Assembly: GCA_024741835.1 (NCBI GenBank)
Contig: JAENRP010000080.1
Location: forward strand, 102,334-166,333
DNA length: 64,000 bases
Origin: Diplocarpon mali
Taxonomy: Eukaryota; Ascomycota; Leotiomycetes; Helotiales; Drepanopezizaceae
Reading direction: 5' to 3'
The translations under genes and the position numbers were made by a program. This document shows, one piece after another, positions 10,623-21,704 of the stretch. Each line of letters opens with the position of its first letter. The first letter of the stretch is position 1. The notes beneath the pieces are model-generated. The model searched no databases and was not told the origin of the DNA. It was given only the letters and a program-made list of their open reading frames with translations.

Positions 10623-12270
10623 ATGGCTCCTCTAACTCCTACTGTACCCAGGAAGAAAGTGGCTATTATTGGCAGTGGCAGTGCGGGGATAGGTGCGCTC
10701 TGGGCTCTCAACCGCACGCATCACGATGTCTACCTGTACGAAGCTGCTGATCGGCTCGGTGGGCATACCAATACCGTGGAGTTCAAGAATGGGAAGTTCA
10801 AGGCAATGGTGGATACGGGATTCATTGTCTTGAACACGGCGACTTATCGTATGTACCTACCGCCCGAAGAAACCACAGGAACTGATTAAGCGTAGCCAAT
10901 TTTATCAACTTCCTCAAATCGATCCGCGTCCCTATTGTGCCAACTGAGATGACCTTTGGAGTGTCTCGAGACAATGGCCAGTTTGAATGGGCGGGGACTT
11001 CTCTTGCGGCCGTCTTTGCTCAGCGAAAGAACCTCTTTTCGCTGAGGGTGTGGAGGATGATATTCGATATAATTCGATTTAATCAGTTTGCACTAGACCT
11101 GCTGAAGGACGAAGAGAAAAGTGAGGAGTACACGACGAGTAAGAAAAACGGACATACGAACGGGAACGGAGTACATCATGCCGAGAAACAGGAGACAATT
11201 GGACAATACCTGCAGCGGGAGGGATACTCTGATGCTTTCAAGGATGACTATCTCATTCCCATGACTGCCGCAGTTTGGAGCACAAGTCCAGATAAATGCA
11301 CGCTGGAATTCCCGGCCGTGACTCTGGTGCGGTTCATGTACGTCATTACTTTCCCCAAAATAGCCATCGCTAACAGAAAAGGTGGAACCATCATCTCCTC
11401 AGCACCGTCGCTGCCAGACCTCAATGGCTAACTCTCGCAAATGGGGCAAAGAGTTACATCGACGCCGTGATGAACGGCTTTCCCCCAAACCATATTTTCC
11501 TCTCCACACCCGTCCAGAGCATCACATCCGAGTCCTCAGGACGCGTGCGTCTGCACCTGCGCGACGGCAAGTCCGAAATCTACGACCACGTAATCGTAGC
11601 TACCCATGGCGACGAAGCCCTTTCTCTGATCGCACCCTCCGCATCTCTTGAGGAGAAACACGTTCTGTCTGGTTTTCAGACCAGCAAAAACACTGCGATT
11701 CTGCATTCAGACCTCTCGCTTATGCCGAAGTCGCGCAGGGCTTGGTCGAGCTGGAATTATATCACTAAGTCGTCCCCCAAATCAGCCAACATTGACCGAG
11801 TGTGTCTTACCTACAACATGAACATACTGCAACATCTTGACCCGCAGGTCTTCGGCGACGTTCTTGTGACTCTTAATCCCCTTCACCAGCCACCACCAGA
11901 AAAAGTGCAGGGGCGATATACATACTCTCACCCCCTTTACAACGCAGCCGCGATCCGTTCTCAGAGCCTCCTACCACGCATCCAGAATACACGGGGAATC
12001 AGCTACTGCGGCGCCTGGACGAAATATGGCTTCCACGAAGACGGCTTCTCGAGCGGTTTACTGGTGGCGCAGGAGCATCTTGGTGCACAGCTGCCGTTCC
12101 GATTCAAGGATAGCACCTTTAGTCGCGGCAGGAGACCTGTATTAGGACTCCTGGATCTGCTATTGAGAGTCTGGATTAAGGGGGTGCAGTTATTTGTTCT
12201 GATCGTTGAGAGAGTGTTTCGCGTGCAGAGGATATCATTGCAGATGCCGATGCGAAAAAAGGTTGAATGA
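10623..12270 (+). CDS. FAD-dependent amine-oxidase-like oxidoreductase
   Basis: Three exons: 10623-10848, 10896-11337 and 11382-12270. The introns are only 47 and 44 bp (donors GTATGT and GTACGT), and the total is 518 residues. The N-terminus has the dinucleotide-binding loop VAIIGSGSAGIGALWAL (residues 13-29). The next strand ends in an acidic residue that would bind FAD ribose, followed by RLGGHTNTVEF, as in NAD(P)-binding-8/amine-oxidase proteins. The mid region keeps the WSTSPDKCTLEFPA stretch. The C-terminal FAD-site region has GISYCGAWTKYGFHEDGF followed by an S-S-G-L helix. Bacterial relatives often sit beside cyclopropane-fatty-acid genes; here the neighbours do not suggest a pathway. 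The C-terminal 40 residues are hydrophobic and basic (LLDLLLRVWIKGVQLFVLIV), possibly membrane-associated. The substrate is unknown. Confidence 0.88.
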
Positions 12271-13986
12271 CTTTGAGGGCTTTTATAGGGCTGGCGTTTC
12301 GTTTAGTTACGAGTTCATGAGCGTAGCAAGCATTTATTCTGATTTACTCCCAGTTTTACTAGGACCTTGCGATAACGCCAAAGTCTCTATTTTTTTCATA
12401 TATCCACCTAGACATGCGCTTCAAATTTCTCTCCCCGAAACCGGAGTTTGAATCGCAGGCTCCTTGAAACCTCTTCATTGGGGTTGGTATATCTACAATA
12501 ATCTATATCTTGGCTTCAAAGTTCTTTCCACTTCAATCTACTCTTCTTTAAATTCATTCTTTCCGCCCCCATCACCCCCCTCAAGTCCTGCCCTCAATAG
12601 CCATCATCCCTCTCACCTCTCAATCTCATACTAAAATTCCCTCCCCAACAATCATATAAATATCCAAATACAGCTTGGTCCACTATCCCGCAGCTCGCTC
12701 CGCACCCCGGCGCCCGGGGATTTATCTTGGTTGTTGCACCAGCCCAGCACGCGCGTGAAATGTGCGTTTTTCGTTGGCCGAGCTGGCGTCGTGCATGTAC
12801 ACGCCTAGGGATTTGAGGTTCGGGGCGCGCGGCCAAGGGCAATTGGGGATCTGGTGGTCGGGTCAGGCGGTGTTAGGGGTGGGAGGAGGGGGCCAATCCT
12901 TTGTTAGTTTTCTTATGTTTTGGGATCAGGAGGAAGGCAAAGGGAGGAGGGGAACAGGATGTGCATGAGTGATTGGTTTGTGCTGAAATGAATTCGTTGG
13001 CAAGAATTTCTCTTTTCCTTCTTAATTTTTTTGGAGGGGGGGGCGGGTAAGCAGCAGAGGCGAGAATCGACAGCTGGGTGAGTACACACTATTGATTGTT
13101 ATTGAGGTACCTTACCCGCACAAGGTGCGTAAGCGAACCTCCCGGTTCTCATGGCTACAGGTGATGTTTACTCGGCTAGTAATAACCTATTCATATATTG
13201 ACTATCCATAAATGTACCGTCATTCTCCAATTACCATCCACGCCCGAGATTGTGCACCGAGAAACTCCTCTTGCAGATTATTTTCCCTCCCTGTCCTTCC
13301 TGTTCCTTTTCACTCCGACCTTACTCGAACGCTACGACTCATCTGCGTCTGCATCATCAGCTATCTTGGAGGTATCAGAGCAGATGCCTCGGCGAGGAGT
13401 GGCAAGCATGGTGTTGTTGTTTCTGGGGGTGGTATGGGTCTCTCGCTGGAGAAGGGAACGAGAGGCAAGTACCGTACAATCTCCTATCAGTAGCCCCAGC
13501 CCGTCTAGTTTACTTCCGGGCACCAGGAGCGCATTGCTAGAATTAGACACTTGGGAAAGCATCCTGTGCCTGGCTGAGAGTCCGAATATAATAAGGGAGA
13601 CACACCTCAGGGGTAATTTGATAATGGGGCCCAGCGAACAGTCAGGATCCTGGTAAAGGAGGAAAGTGTTTTCGGTTTTCACGCTTCTTTTCGATATGGA
13701 AGATCCTGAAGAGAAGTGATACTTGCTGTGATTTACATGCCGAGCCACTCTCCTCTTCAGAGTTGTCGATCGTCACTGATTTGCCTAGAGCTAACACAAC
13801 AGAGCGAGGTAGCAAAACTTGGGGACGCATCAACTCCGCTGGAAATGAACCGAACACAACCCAAGTGGGCGTGAGAGGCCGTTCGTTTCATTTAAAATTG
13901 AGATTGGATTCCTGCGAGCACCTGAAATAACGGGGGAACGGGTATCAACATATAGTCAACGCCAAACAGTACGCAAGACTCCGTGA
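12271..13986. other. Intergenic stretch, no gene seen
   Basis: This is the convergent 3' region of the FAD protein gene and DSC3. Frames at 13198-13656 (+) and 13332-13748 (-) overlap on opposite strands and have no domain. A G-run sits near 13034-13046. Nothing else is supported. Confidence 0.5.
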
Positions 13987-14847
13987 TCATGATACAACCC
14001 TCAGCATACCAAACGTGAGACTGAGCAAGAACCCAGCAAAGACAGCAATCTTTCTCCTCCTCGACCACACGCCTTGCTCTCTAATAAGCCAGCCTATACA
14101 TCCTAGCGGCCACAAGAACCCCATGATATTGCCCCAGAGCAAATCATCCAGTGCACCCCCACTCAAATCATCCCCAAAATCAAAGCCTCCAGCTCCTGCA
14201 CCGCCCCCAGCATTTCCTGCATTATCGTCAATCCAGGCATCTTCCATGCGTAGCATCGTGGTAGGCGAAGGCATGGTATCGGGGGTATGGATATTCGACT
14301 GTATAGAGCGAAACTGCAGTCTCAGCTGGTTCACCTCGGCAGGCGAGAACCCCCCAGAAAGTAATCTCTCAAAGCCTCTAGAAGCAGGCGTCGTAGTCGT
14401 CGTCTGCACAGGGGCTGCGCTCGCAGCCTCGCTCCTATCCCGCTTCCTCGACTTCTTGACAGAAGTGGCGGCTGCGAGAGCCTCTGCAGAGAGCTCGGCA
14501 GATGCAAGGGCATCGCCAATAGAGCAGTTGATGTAGACACGCGGAGGGGGCGGCTCGACTGCTTTCCCTTTTCCTTTTGGGTCTGCAGGTGGTTTTGGTG
14601 GAGAGGGAACCTTCAGGACTTCGGAGAGGATGTCGTCGTCTTTAAGAAGCTTTCCGCTGTGGATCAATCGAAAGCGGTATTGGGCGGTAACGGCGTCAAG
14701 CTTAGAGCGGAGGAGATGCTTGAGCGCTACCACGGTCGTAGAATCGGGGTCCTCGATGTCGAGTAGGAGGTCTGGGATGGAGGTTGTGAAGCGGATTGTG
14801 ATGGCAAGAGGACTTGCCTCTGCGCCTTGCGGTGCGAGAGATGCCAT
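13987..14847 (-). CDS. DSC3: Dsc3-like subunit of the Golgi/endosomal DSC E3 ubiquitin ligase
   Basis: A single exon of 286 residues. Residues about 14-75 form a ubiquitin-like fold (LAITIRFTTSIPDLLLDI, ending in RFRLIHSGKLLKDDDIL). A basic, Ser/Thr-rich linker follows, then a conserved segment GFSPAEVNQLRLQFRSIQ (about 168-185). The C-terminus has two hydrophobic segments (about 240-257 and 266-283) separated by a basic turn (SRRRKIAV). This UBL plus two C-terminal transmembrane helices is the layout of Dsc3/DUF2407 proteins. In fission yeast and Aspergillus the DSC complex cleaves or activates SREBP and degrades membrane proteins. The Gly/Ala-rich run near 212-222 is low complexity. It is divergent from BNA3 over 840 bp. 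Confidence 0.88.
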   Translation of the reverse strand: MASLAPQGAEASPLAITIRFTTSIPDLLLDIEDPDSTTVVALKHLLRSKLDAVTAQYRFRLIHSGKLLKDDDILSEVLKVPSPPKPPADPKGKGKAVEPPPPRVYINCSIGDALASAELSAEALAAATSVKKSRKRDRSEAASAAPVQTTTTTPASRGFERLLSGGFSPAEVNQLRLQFRSIQSNIHTPDTMPSPTTMLRMEDAWIDDNAGNAGGGAGAGGFDFGDDLSGGALDDLLWGNIMGFLWPLGCIGWLIREQGVWSRRRKIAVFAGFLLSLTFGMLRVVS

Positions 14848-15687
14848 GGTTAATCGTATTTGATGTATATTCTAGAATATTTGCAGCCTGCCAGTCGAGC
14901 TCAAGGAGCTTCCAATGTCGGCATCTTTGCTGTGGTGCTGAGAGAGTGTTGACAAGCATCGCAGAGTTGCGCTGGAGCATACCCACACGAGCTGCGAACT
15001 TGTCGTCGTCCCGAACCGTGAGCTCCAGCGTAACAGGGGTTGACAGCAGCAACAACAGCCCTTGCTTCGAGGCAGTACTAAACGTATATTGTTAAGCAAT
15101 CAACCATAGCAGGTGAAAGTCCCTTGAAATGAACCATGCTTTAACGCGATTCACGAGTAGTAAGATTTTCCTCCAACATGCGCCTCCTGGAGGGGTCTAA
15201 TCGTTCGCGTACCTTTAGGCTCAACTGTGTTCAGGATTTATTCTTCATACATTTGATCAGACAATTTATGTTTGTACCGTCGAATTGCCAAGCTGTCTTC
15301 CATCATATCATCTATACGGTCTAGTAATTGATGTTAGTCGCTCGGCTCGTCATATTTGGCCGATAAGAAACTGGACTACATACCTAGGCGAGGCTCACCA
15401 AGTCCTGCTTTGTCTCCAATACAAACATCCAACAAAAACCTCCTTCGGAACCGCCTCTCCTGCTACACTCTACTCCGTGGAGAAATCCTTTCGTTGCCTC
15501 TTTTCAATCTTGACACATCCAGCTTACAGGGTCACCGTAATGACGCCATATTGAAACCCCGATTCAGCTCTTGATTACTGTATAGTACAACGCAGCAGCT
15601 GTACTCGTACCATCGAAGGAGGCCACTCACCGAATTTCCCGGGCTTCGCAGGGGGGCAAGCTGAGGATATCATTTATCAACGGCTTC
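14848..15687. other. Divergent promoter region DSC3/BNA3
   Basis: This holds both 5' regions. Overlapping frames on both strands (14702-15055 -, 14814-15095 +, 15285-15554 +) are unsupported. No RNA gene or repeat was recognised. Confidence 0.5.
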
Positions 15688-17319
15688 ATGAAGTCTCGGG
15701 CATCTTTCCTTCAACTTTTGCTAACCCGGCAACCGCGCATCTCAAAAAGCTCTCTTCGACCAGCTGGTCTTGGTCTTCGACATTTCACCCCCACCATGCC
15801 TATCAACGCAAAGATACAACCTGCCAAACGGGTGGCAGGTAGGAAGCAGGATGTCTGGTACGTACAGACTTTGACATTCTTTGCCGTTGACACTGCTATG
15901 TTTGAGGATCTTGCTGCGACGCAATAGATGGCGGGGTAGCTGGTGCGGGGTCAAGGAGCTTCTAGACTCCTTCAGTAAATGTAATTCGAGTATATTCTGA
16001 CTTTTCTTGCAGGTCAATTGTTAATGAGGCCGCCGCGGCGTCTCCTGTCCAGCCTATTGTAAATATGGGACAAGGCTTCTTCGGATACAACCCACCCCGG
16101 TTCATCTTGGACGCTGCAAAGGAGGCTCTCAATAAGGTCGACTGCAACCAATATTCTCCTACGAAGGGACGGCCCCGCCTAAAGAAGGCAATAGCGGACG
16201 CATATTCTCCGTTATGGGGAAGAAAATTGAATTCGGAAACAGAAGTCACAATTACAACTGGTGCAAATGAAGGTAGGATGAAGGTGCCAGTACACAGGAC
16301 GACATGCTAATATTGGAAAGGGATGTTGAGTGCTTTTATGGGATTCATAGAAGATGGTGACGAAGTTATTATCTTTGAGCCTTTTTTCGATCAGTAAGAG
16401 AAAATGCTCTTAGTGAAGGCAAGCTCTGAAAAAATACAGGTACCTCAGCAATATCGAGATGCCAGGTGGGAAAATTGTCTGTGTACCATTACACCCCCCT
16501 CCCAAAGGAGCTACTCAGAACACATCTTCCGCCGAATGGACTATCGACTTTGCCGAGCTAGAAGCTGCCATTACCCCAAGAACCAAGATGATAGTCATCA
16601 ACACACCCCATAACCCGATTGGAAAGGTCTTCTCCAAGGACGAACTACTAAAAATCGGCGAGCTCTGCCTCAAGAACCAGATCCTAATTCTTTCTGATGA
16701 AGTCTACGACCGATTATTTTACGTCCCATTCACGAGAATAGCCACACTTTCCCCTGAAGTCGAGAAACTCACTATCACTGTCGGCTCAGCCGGCAAGAAT
16801 TTCTATGCGACAGGCTGGCGTGTAGGCTGGTTGATCGGGCCCGCGGATCTGATTCAATACGTCGCTGCAGCTCACACCAGAATCTGCTATTCATCCGTCT
16901 CCCCCCTGCAAGAAGCAGCCGCTGTCGGATTTGAGCAAGCTGACGCCGAGAATTTCTGGGAAACAGCTAGGAAGGAGATGAAAGGCAAGATGGACAGATT
17001 CAACGGAATCTGGAAAGAGCTCGATCTACCGTTTTCCGATCCTGAAGGTGGTTATTTCGTGCTTGTCAATATGAAGAAAGTCAAGATCCCGACCGACTAT
17101 CCGTTCCCCGCACAAGTGCAAGACCGGCCACGAGACTTCAAGTTGAGTTGGTTCTTGATCCAGGAAGTTGGTGTAGCGGCTATCCCACCGACTGAGTTTT
17201 ATACCGATAATAATGCTCATATCGGTGAGGACTGGTTGCGGTTTGCTGTCTGCAAGGAGGACGAGGTTTTGGAGAGGGCAAAGGAAAGATTGCGGGACTT
17301 GAAGAAGTACATAGAATAG
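15688..17319 (+). CDS. BNA3: Kynurenine aminotransferase (class I PLP aminotransferase), Bna3-like
   Basis: Four exons: 15688-15857, 16013-16272, 16321-16393 and 16440-17319. The introns are 155, 48 and 46 bp, and the total is 460 residues. The fold-type I aminotransferase motifs are present in order: NMGQGFFGYNPPRFILDAAK near the start, NQYSPTKGRPRLKKAIA, INTPHNPIGKVFSKDEL (substrate/PLP Asn), ILILSDEVYDRLFY (PLP-binding Asp and Tyr), and SAGKNFYATGWRVGW, in which K287 is the predicted PLP-lysine. The conserved carboxylate-binding Arg is in the stretch WLRFAVCKEDE. The enzyme converts kynurenine plus an oxoacid to kynurenic acid and can act on related substrates. The first 36 residues are basic and Ser/Leu-rich, like a mitochondrial presequence. 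A second in-frame ATG at 15796 would give a cytosolic form. Confidence 0.92.
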
Positions 17320-19929
17320 AGATGCTGACCATGCTGTGCAGACAGATAGAGCCCATGCCTTTTTCCCTTTCCATATCTTTCCTGTTCTGCTGATCTAAAC
17401 AATGTAGGATTTCCAGCCTATGACTTGAACTTTGGAACCTATAAGCCGCAATACCCGCTGCTCATTCCAAACACACCAGGAATCTGTACATGTCCCGTTG
17501 ACTATAAAATCTCTTCTCTTGAAGCCCTTCTCTTGAAATTCTACAGCCAGAAAGCCGTGTTGTGATTTTTTTAGGTAGATATATCTCAGATAGAGTATTC
17601 TTGTCCCATAAATATCGATTACATATTTTAGAGCTCTGCATAGCGAGAGATGTACAGTTTCAAAAGTTATCAGCAGAATCCCAAGGGAGTATGTAAACAA
17701 GCATCCGGGTATCCTTTATCCTCTTCGCACAGGGATCCCGGCAAGGATCAAAATCTTTCTCGGCCTGCACGATTGGCCACATGTCATCTGCGTTGGATTT
17801 TACGCTCGGTGTTGGTATTGCAACGTGCTCCACAGCCGAGCGCAGCGCCTCAAGGTAGAAAAAGGTTCGATGTTTGGAACAGAGCCGCCTTGAATCGTGC
17901 CGTTCCCCAAGACAGTCACGCTCCTGGCGCGAGAGGTACGTGTGGCAGGCCTGACCCTGATAGTAGCCGGGGAAGATGGCCTCAATTGAGGCTCTCGTCG
18001 TCGGTGGTTTGGGTACAGCGCAGAAAAGTGGTGTTCTAGCTGACATCGTTACCGTTAGCCACCACGACGGATTAGGAACAGGTGCTGTTGCAGTTCTAGA
18101 TATCGATGTACACTTCTGGGATCGGCTTATAGGTATCCTCCCGCACACGTCTGCTGTCTGGTTGTGGTTGATAGCCTCATAAGCCTCGAGGGTCGCCAGA
18201 TCACAGTAGCAATTTTGGGGCTTCGCACTCGAGGTTAGTATATTCGTGATTATATGTCACTTATTAGAGAATCTCCCACTGGACTGAACGTCTCGCGTGG
18301 CCTCGGCACGGCGGGTCATGGACGGGCAGTCCCGTGCTTGGTAGCAGGGGTCTCGACGGCATTGGAAGAGAATTTAAGACATACAATATACGGCACGCCA
18401 TGTGGCTCGCTTGTCACAACTTACTAAAAAGGGACTTACTACCAAAGAGGTTTTTTTTGGAAGTTTTTCTATAAGTATGCTTTTTGGAAGAGCATTCTAT
18501 CGAAACGCTAATACGGTACTACTACAATATTGCATTTACTCACTAATACAACAATCGCAAAATCACGGTAATAATAGGGAAAATGAAAGGGTAAATGGTG
18601 GAAAGGCTGCGACTCATAATTTATTGTTTGAAAAAATCAGTGTTAGACTCACATGTTTGTTTGAAGTGATACTAAACTTAAGAATTATTTGTAATCTTTA
18701 CTTTAAACCCCAATATCTCGTCTAGAATATACCCATCAAACTAGATGCAGTAGGTAGCAACAACCACCTCTCATTTCCTACTTTGCTCGTTAGTTCTCCG
18801 ACCACTTCGTTTTCTTCGTCTGTCTCCAAATTATACTTGCTGGCTAATAAAATTCCGGAACATGCTACAAAATGCTCTCGATTTATAGGTAAATTGTCAC
18901 TGTCCTCTGCGACTTGCTGACTGAATATACTCAAGTACTAGCAAGTAAGTTGCTTAGAGTTTCCAACATCTTCTTCCCCCAACACATCATTGTTACAGAT
19001 TTCACGACTTTGGCTTTGCAAAAAATTCATGAACAGTATTATACTGATGTTGACTCGATATAGACTCGCGTTGGATAACTGCCATATGAGAAACTCAAAG
19101 GTCCGACTTTTGCCACCCAAGAGCTTGCAAGCACGTGTAAGGAATTGGAGATCTGGGATAATTAACATGTCGTACAGAGTATGCTATTACACGTTGAGCT
19201 CTGGGGAAAAACTCATCTCTCCATGGGAGGTGGCCTGTGAGTTCGAGGAGTCAGCTCTACCAAGGCCTATACCCTTGGGTGTTGCCAAGAGTTCGGATTT
19301 TCACACGAATAACAACATCAAGTGCCTCAGCTGAGAACAATACCTCTTGGATCTCGTCTACCATAAGTTGACTCAGGTAGCTTCATGGCTTTTTTCTTCA
19401 GAAATGCTTGCTTTTATCTCTGAATGAGCTCTGCTTGTCAAATATTGCACTGTTGGACAGCTAGTTTCAGCTATTTTCTCGCTTATTTATCACTCTCGAC
19501 TCCCTTGTCCCCTATTATGATCCGAATGCCTTAACTCAAGATACATATGTTTTGAACATCTAGTTATAAACAGATGTCATGCATGCAAGAGATTCTTTGA
19601 TACCAAGAGGAAAGACGCAAAGGGATCTTTCAAGACCGCGAGTCATGTATGTCACGTGATATAATGTCCGGTGCTCGATGAAACTCGACACGCCAACTAC
19701 CGACTCCATCTCATCACCGTCGCCTGTCAAGATTGACCCCTCGAACCGATCAACTCCTGCTAGCCAAATGGCTATTCACCACGAAGAATTGCACCACAGT
19801 ATTGTGCCCCTCGTTAAATAGTCTTGCCAATTATGCCAATTGCAGCTGCCCCGACCACCGCGGAACCATCCAATCAGCACAACAGAGCAGGCGGACAGCT
19901 GCCTCTGGGCTACTGATACTGTACGAGCC
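17320..19929. other. Gene-poor, partly AT-rich region upstream of the JmjC gene
   Basis: The part from about 18.38 to 19.6 kb is visibly AT-rich, with many short frames and stops. This would fit decayed mobile DNA, but no motif proves it. A minus-strand frame at 17660-18148 and a shorter overlapping frame at 17800-17985 could be fragments of one broken gene, but I recognise neither. A palindromic TCACGTGA lies at 19652-19659. No tRNA was found. Confidence 0.45.
19652..19659. promoter_or_regulatory. TCACGTGA palindrome upstream of the JmjC gene
   Basis: A perfect 8-bp palindrome, about 270 bp before the ATG at 19930. It matches the core bound by Cbf1-type bHLH proteins in ascomycetes. The regulatory role is inferred from position and sequence only. 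Confidence 0.4.
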
Positions 19930-21704
19930 ATGTCACTCAAAAGAAGGCATTCGGGTACGGCCATGAACTTGAAGGCTCCTAAACAAGAGCAGTCCCCGCC
20001 TCTCTCGCCGCGCTTTAATACCAGATCTCAGGCCAAGTACTCACCCACGGCGTATCCAGCTCCTGAGACAGAATCACAGGGCTCAGAGCTCCATATCGAG
20101 AGAATCCACACTGTCAACGAGCAGCAAAGACGCCTGTTTAGAGATCCAAGAGCTGTCGCGTTGCTGGAGACCTTCCAGACGGCCGAAACAAAGTATCCCC
20201 GCACGTACTACTCCCGTTTGTCCAGCCAGGGTAGACATATCCTGGCTGGTGGACAGCCGGCGCAGACAAGTAGTAATCACTATGAAGCCGATTTCCTCAC
20301 AATGAACCTGTCTGAGCTAGATCTTTGGCTGCGGCATGGATCAGGGGACAAGGTCATTCTTCTGAGAGACAGGCCGTGGGTAGTCAACCGCCCCGCCACG
20401 ACCTCAGTGGACATGCTCCTTGAGGCTGCTTTCATTGACCCGGATATGTACCTCGATGTCCAAGATCTAGGTCAGAAGTATTCCAGCACCTCTCCTTCGG
20501 TCTGTGCCGTCAAGCTGCAAGATGTTATATTGCGGATGCAGGACAGAGTCTCTGCACCAATCAACTTGCTTAATATTGAGTGCAAAGATGAGTAAGTTGA
20601 CCTTTGGCCGCAATCGTATCAAGGCATATACGTCGAATCTGAGCGTCTCGGGTATCCTGTTCAATCACTGATATTTGATCTAGCCTCTTGATTCCCCCAC
20701 CGCTCTATACTCACTGCAAAGAGCTAGTAAATGCCACTCGGTACGCATCTTCCCAAGCTGCGAGCCAAGTTGGACAGACGAATGATCTGGGCAAAAAAGT
20801 CGTAGATACTATGCACAGACACGCCATCGACATCGCGTCCTGCATAAAATTCCAAATTAACGGCCAAGCTGGCGCAATTTCTTCCTGGCACATGGACAAC
20901 ATGGGAGTCTCAACATGGGTCACGCTGGAGCCCAATTCTCAGCCAAAATACGACGTGGAAGAGTCTCTGAGAAAAGATGACAATTTCTTCTCGACGAGGG
21001 AAGACGAGTCGGTCCTCAAGCTCTGGGCGATTGTCTCTACGCATACCCCGGAAGACGAGATTGAGGCTCGGAAGGGCTTTACAAAGTATGGAGAGGATTG
21101 GAACCCACCAGAGAAATGGATCAAAGTAATTGCGTTGACGCGTTTCGACACACTCATCATGCCGCCAGGTACGATCCATGCCCCGATCACAGTCACGGAT
21201 TGCCTATTCCGGGGTGGTATGGTGATACAAAAGCGATTTCTCAAAGAATCGCTTATGCACGTGTGTACACATATTTTCTATCCCTTGTCGATTTCTTGCT
21301 GTGCTGAGCCCAATTTTCTTCTAAGCGGATCCCAAACCTCATATATCTTGACACTTTCCTTTACTCTTCATCTACTATTACACAAACTCATACTCACAAC
21401 CTCTTAGTGGAAATTATGTACCGACAACCCGCACTGCACGAATGAAAAAATGCCTAAGCAAACCCGCGCTATTATAGACTACCTTGAGCGTCTGATCACC
21501 ACTGACCCCCAGGGCTGTGGCTTCTCCGTCTTTGAGGTCGAAAAGGTGAAAGAGGACTGTAGGAAGATCACTGCTGGAGCGCTATCATGTTCTTGCAAGG
21601 GTGGTTGTACGAAGGGCACGTGTAGCTGTCTGGTCTATGGACAACGGTGTGCGGCGGGTTGTCATAAGGGAAAGGAGTGTCAGAACCCCTGTGGTTGGCG
21701 CTAG
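19930..21704 (+). CDS. JmjC-like protein with C-terminal Cys-rich CXC-type tail
   Basis: Three exons: 19930-20591, 20684-21260 and 21408-21704. The introns are 92 and 147 bp, and the total is 511 residues with all phases joining. The central part looks like a JmjC (cupin) domain. SWHMDNMGVSTWVTL supplies an Fe(II)-binding H-x-D pair (H290, D292), followed by LKLWAIVSTHTPEDE. The segment TLIMPPGTIHAPITV supplies the distal His (H386) and leads into FRGGMVI. Such enzymes are 2-oxoglutarate dioxygenases, often demethylating histones or hydroxylating proteins. The last 38 residues have nine Cys (474-508) in the arrangement CSCKGGCTKGTCSC and onward, resembling one half of a tesmin/TSO1 CRC or MSL2 CXC zinc motif. 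This suggests DNA or chromatin binding. The N-terminal 60 residues are basic and Pro/Ser-rich. Its substrate is unknown, and the whole architecture is not one I recognise. Confidence 0.8.

Noticed and set aside
13198..13748. Opposite-strand frames of 152 and 138 codons between the FAD gene and DSC3.
   Set aside because: Mutually overlapping, no motif, no start context.
17660..18148. A 162-codon minus frame, and a second shorter frame within it, looking like pieces of one protein.
   Set aside because: No family recognised and no splice pair joins them; kept only as a remark in the intergenic entry.
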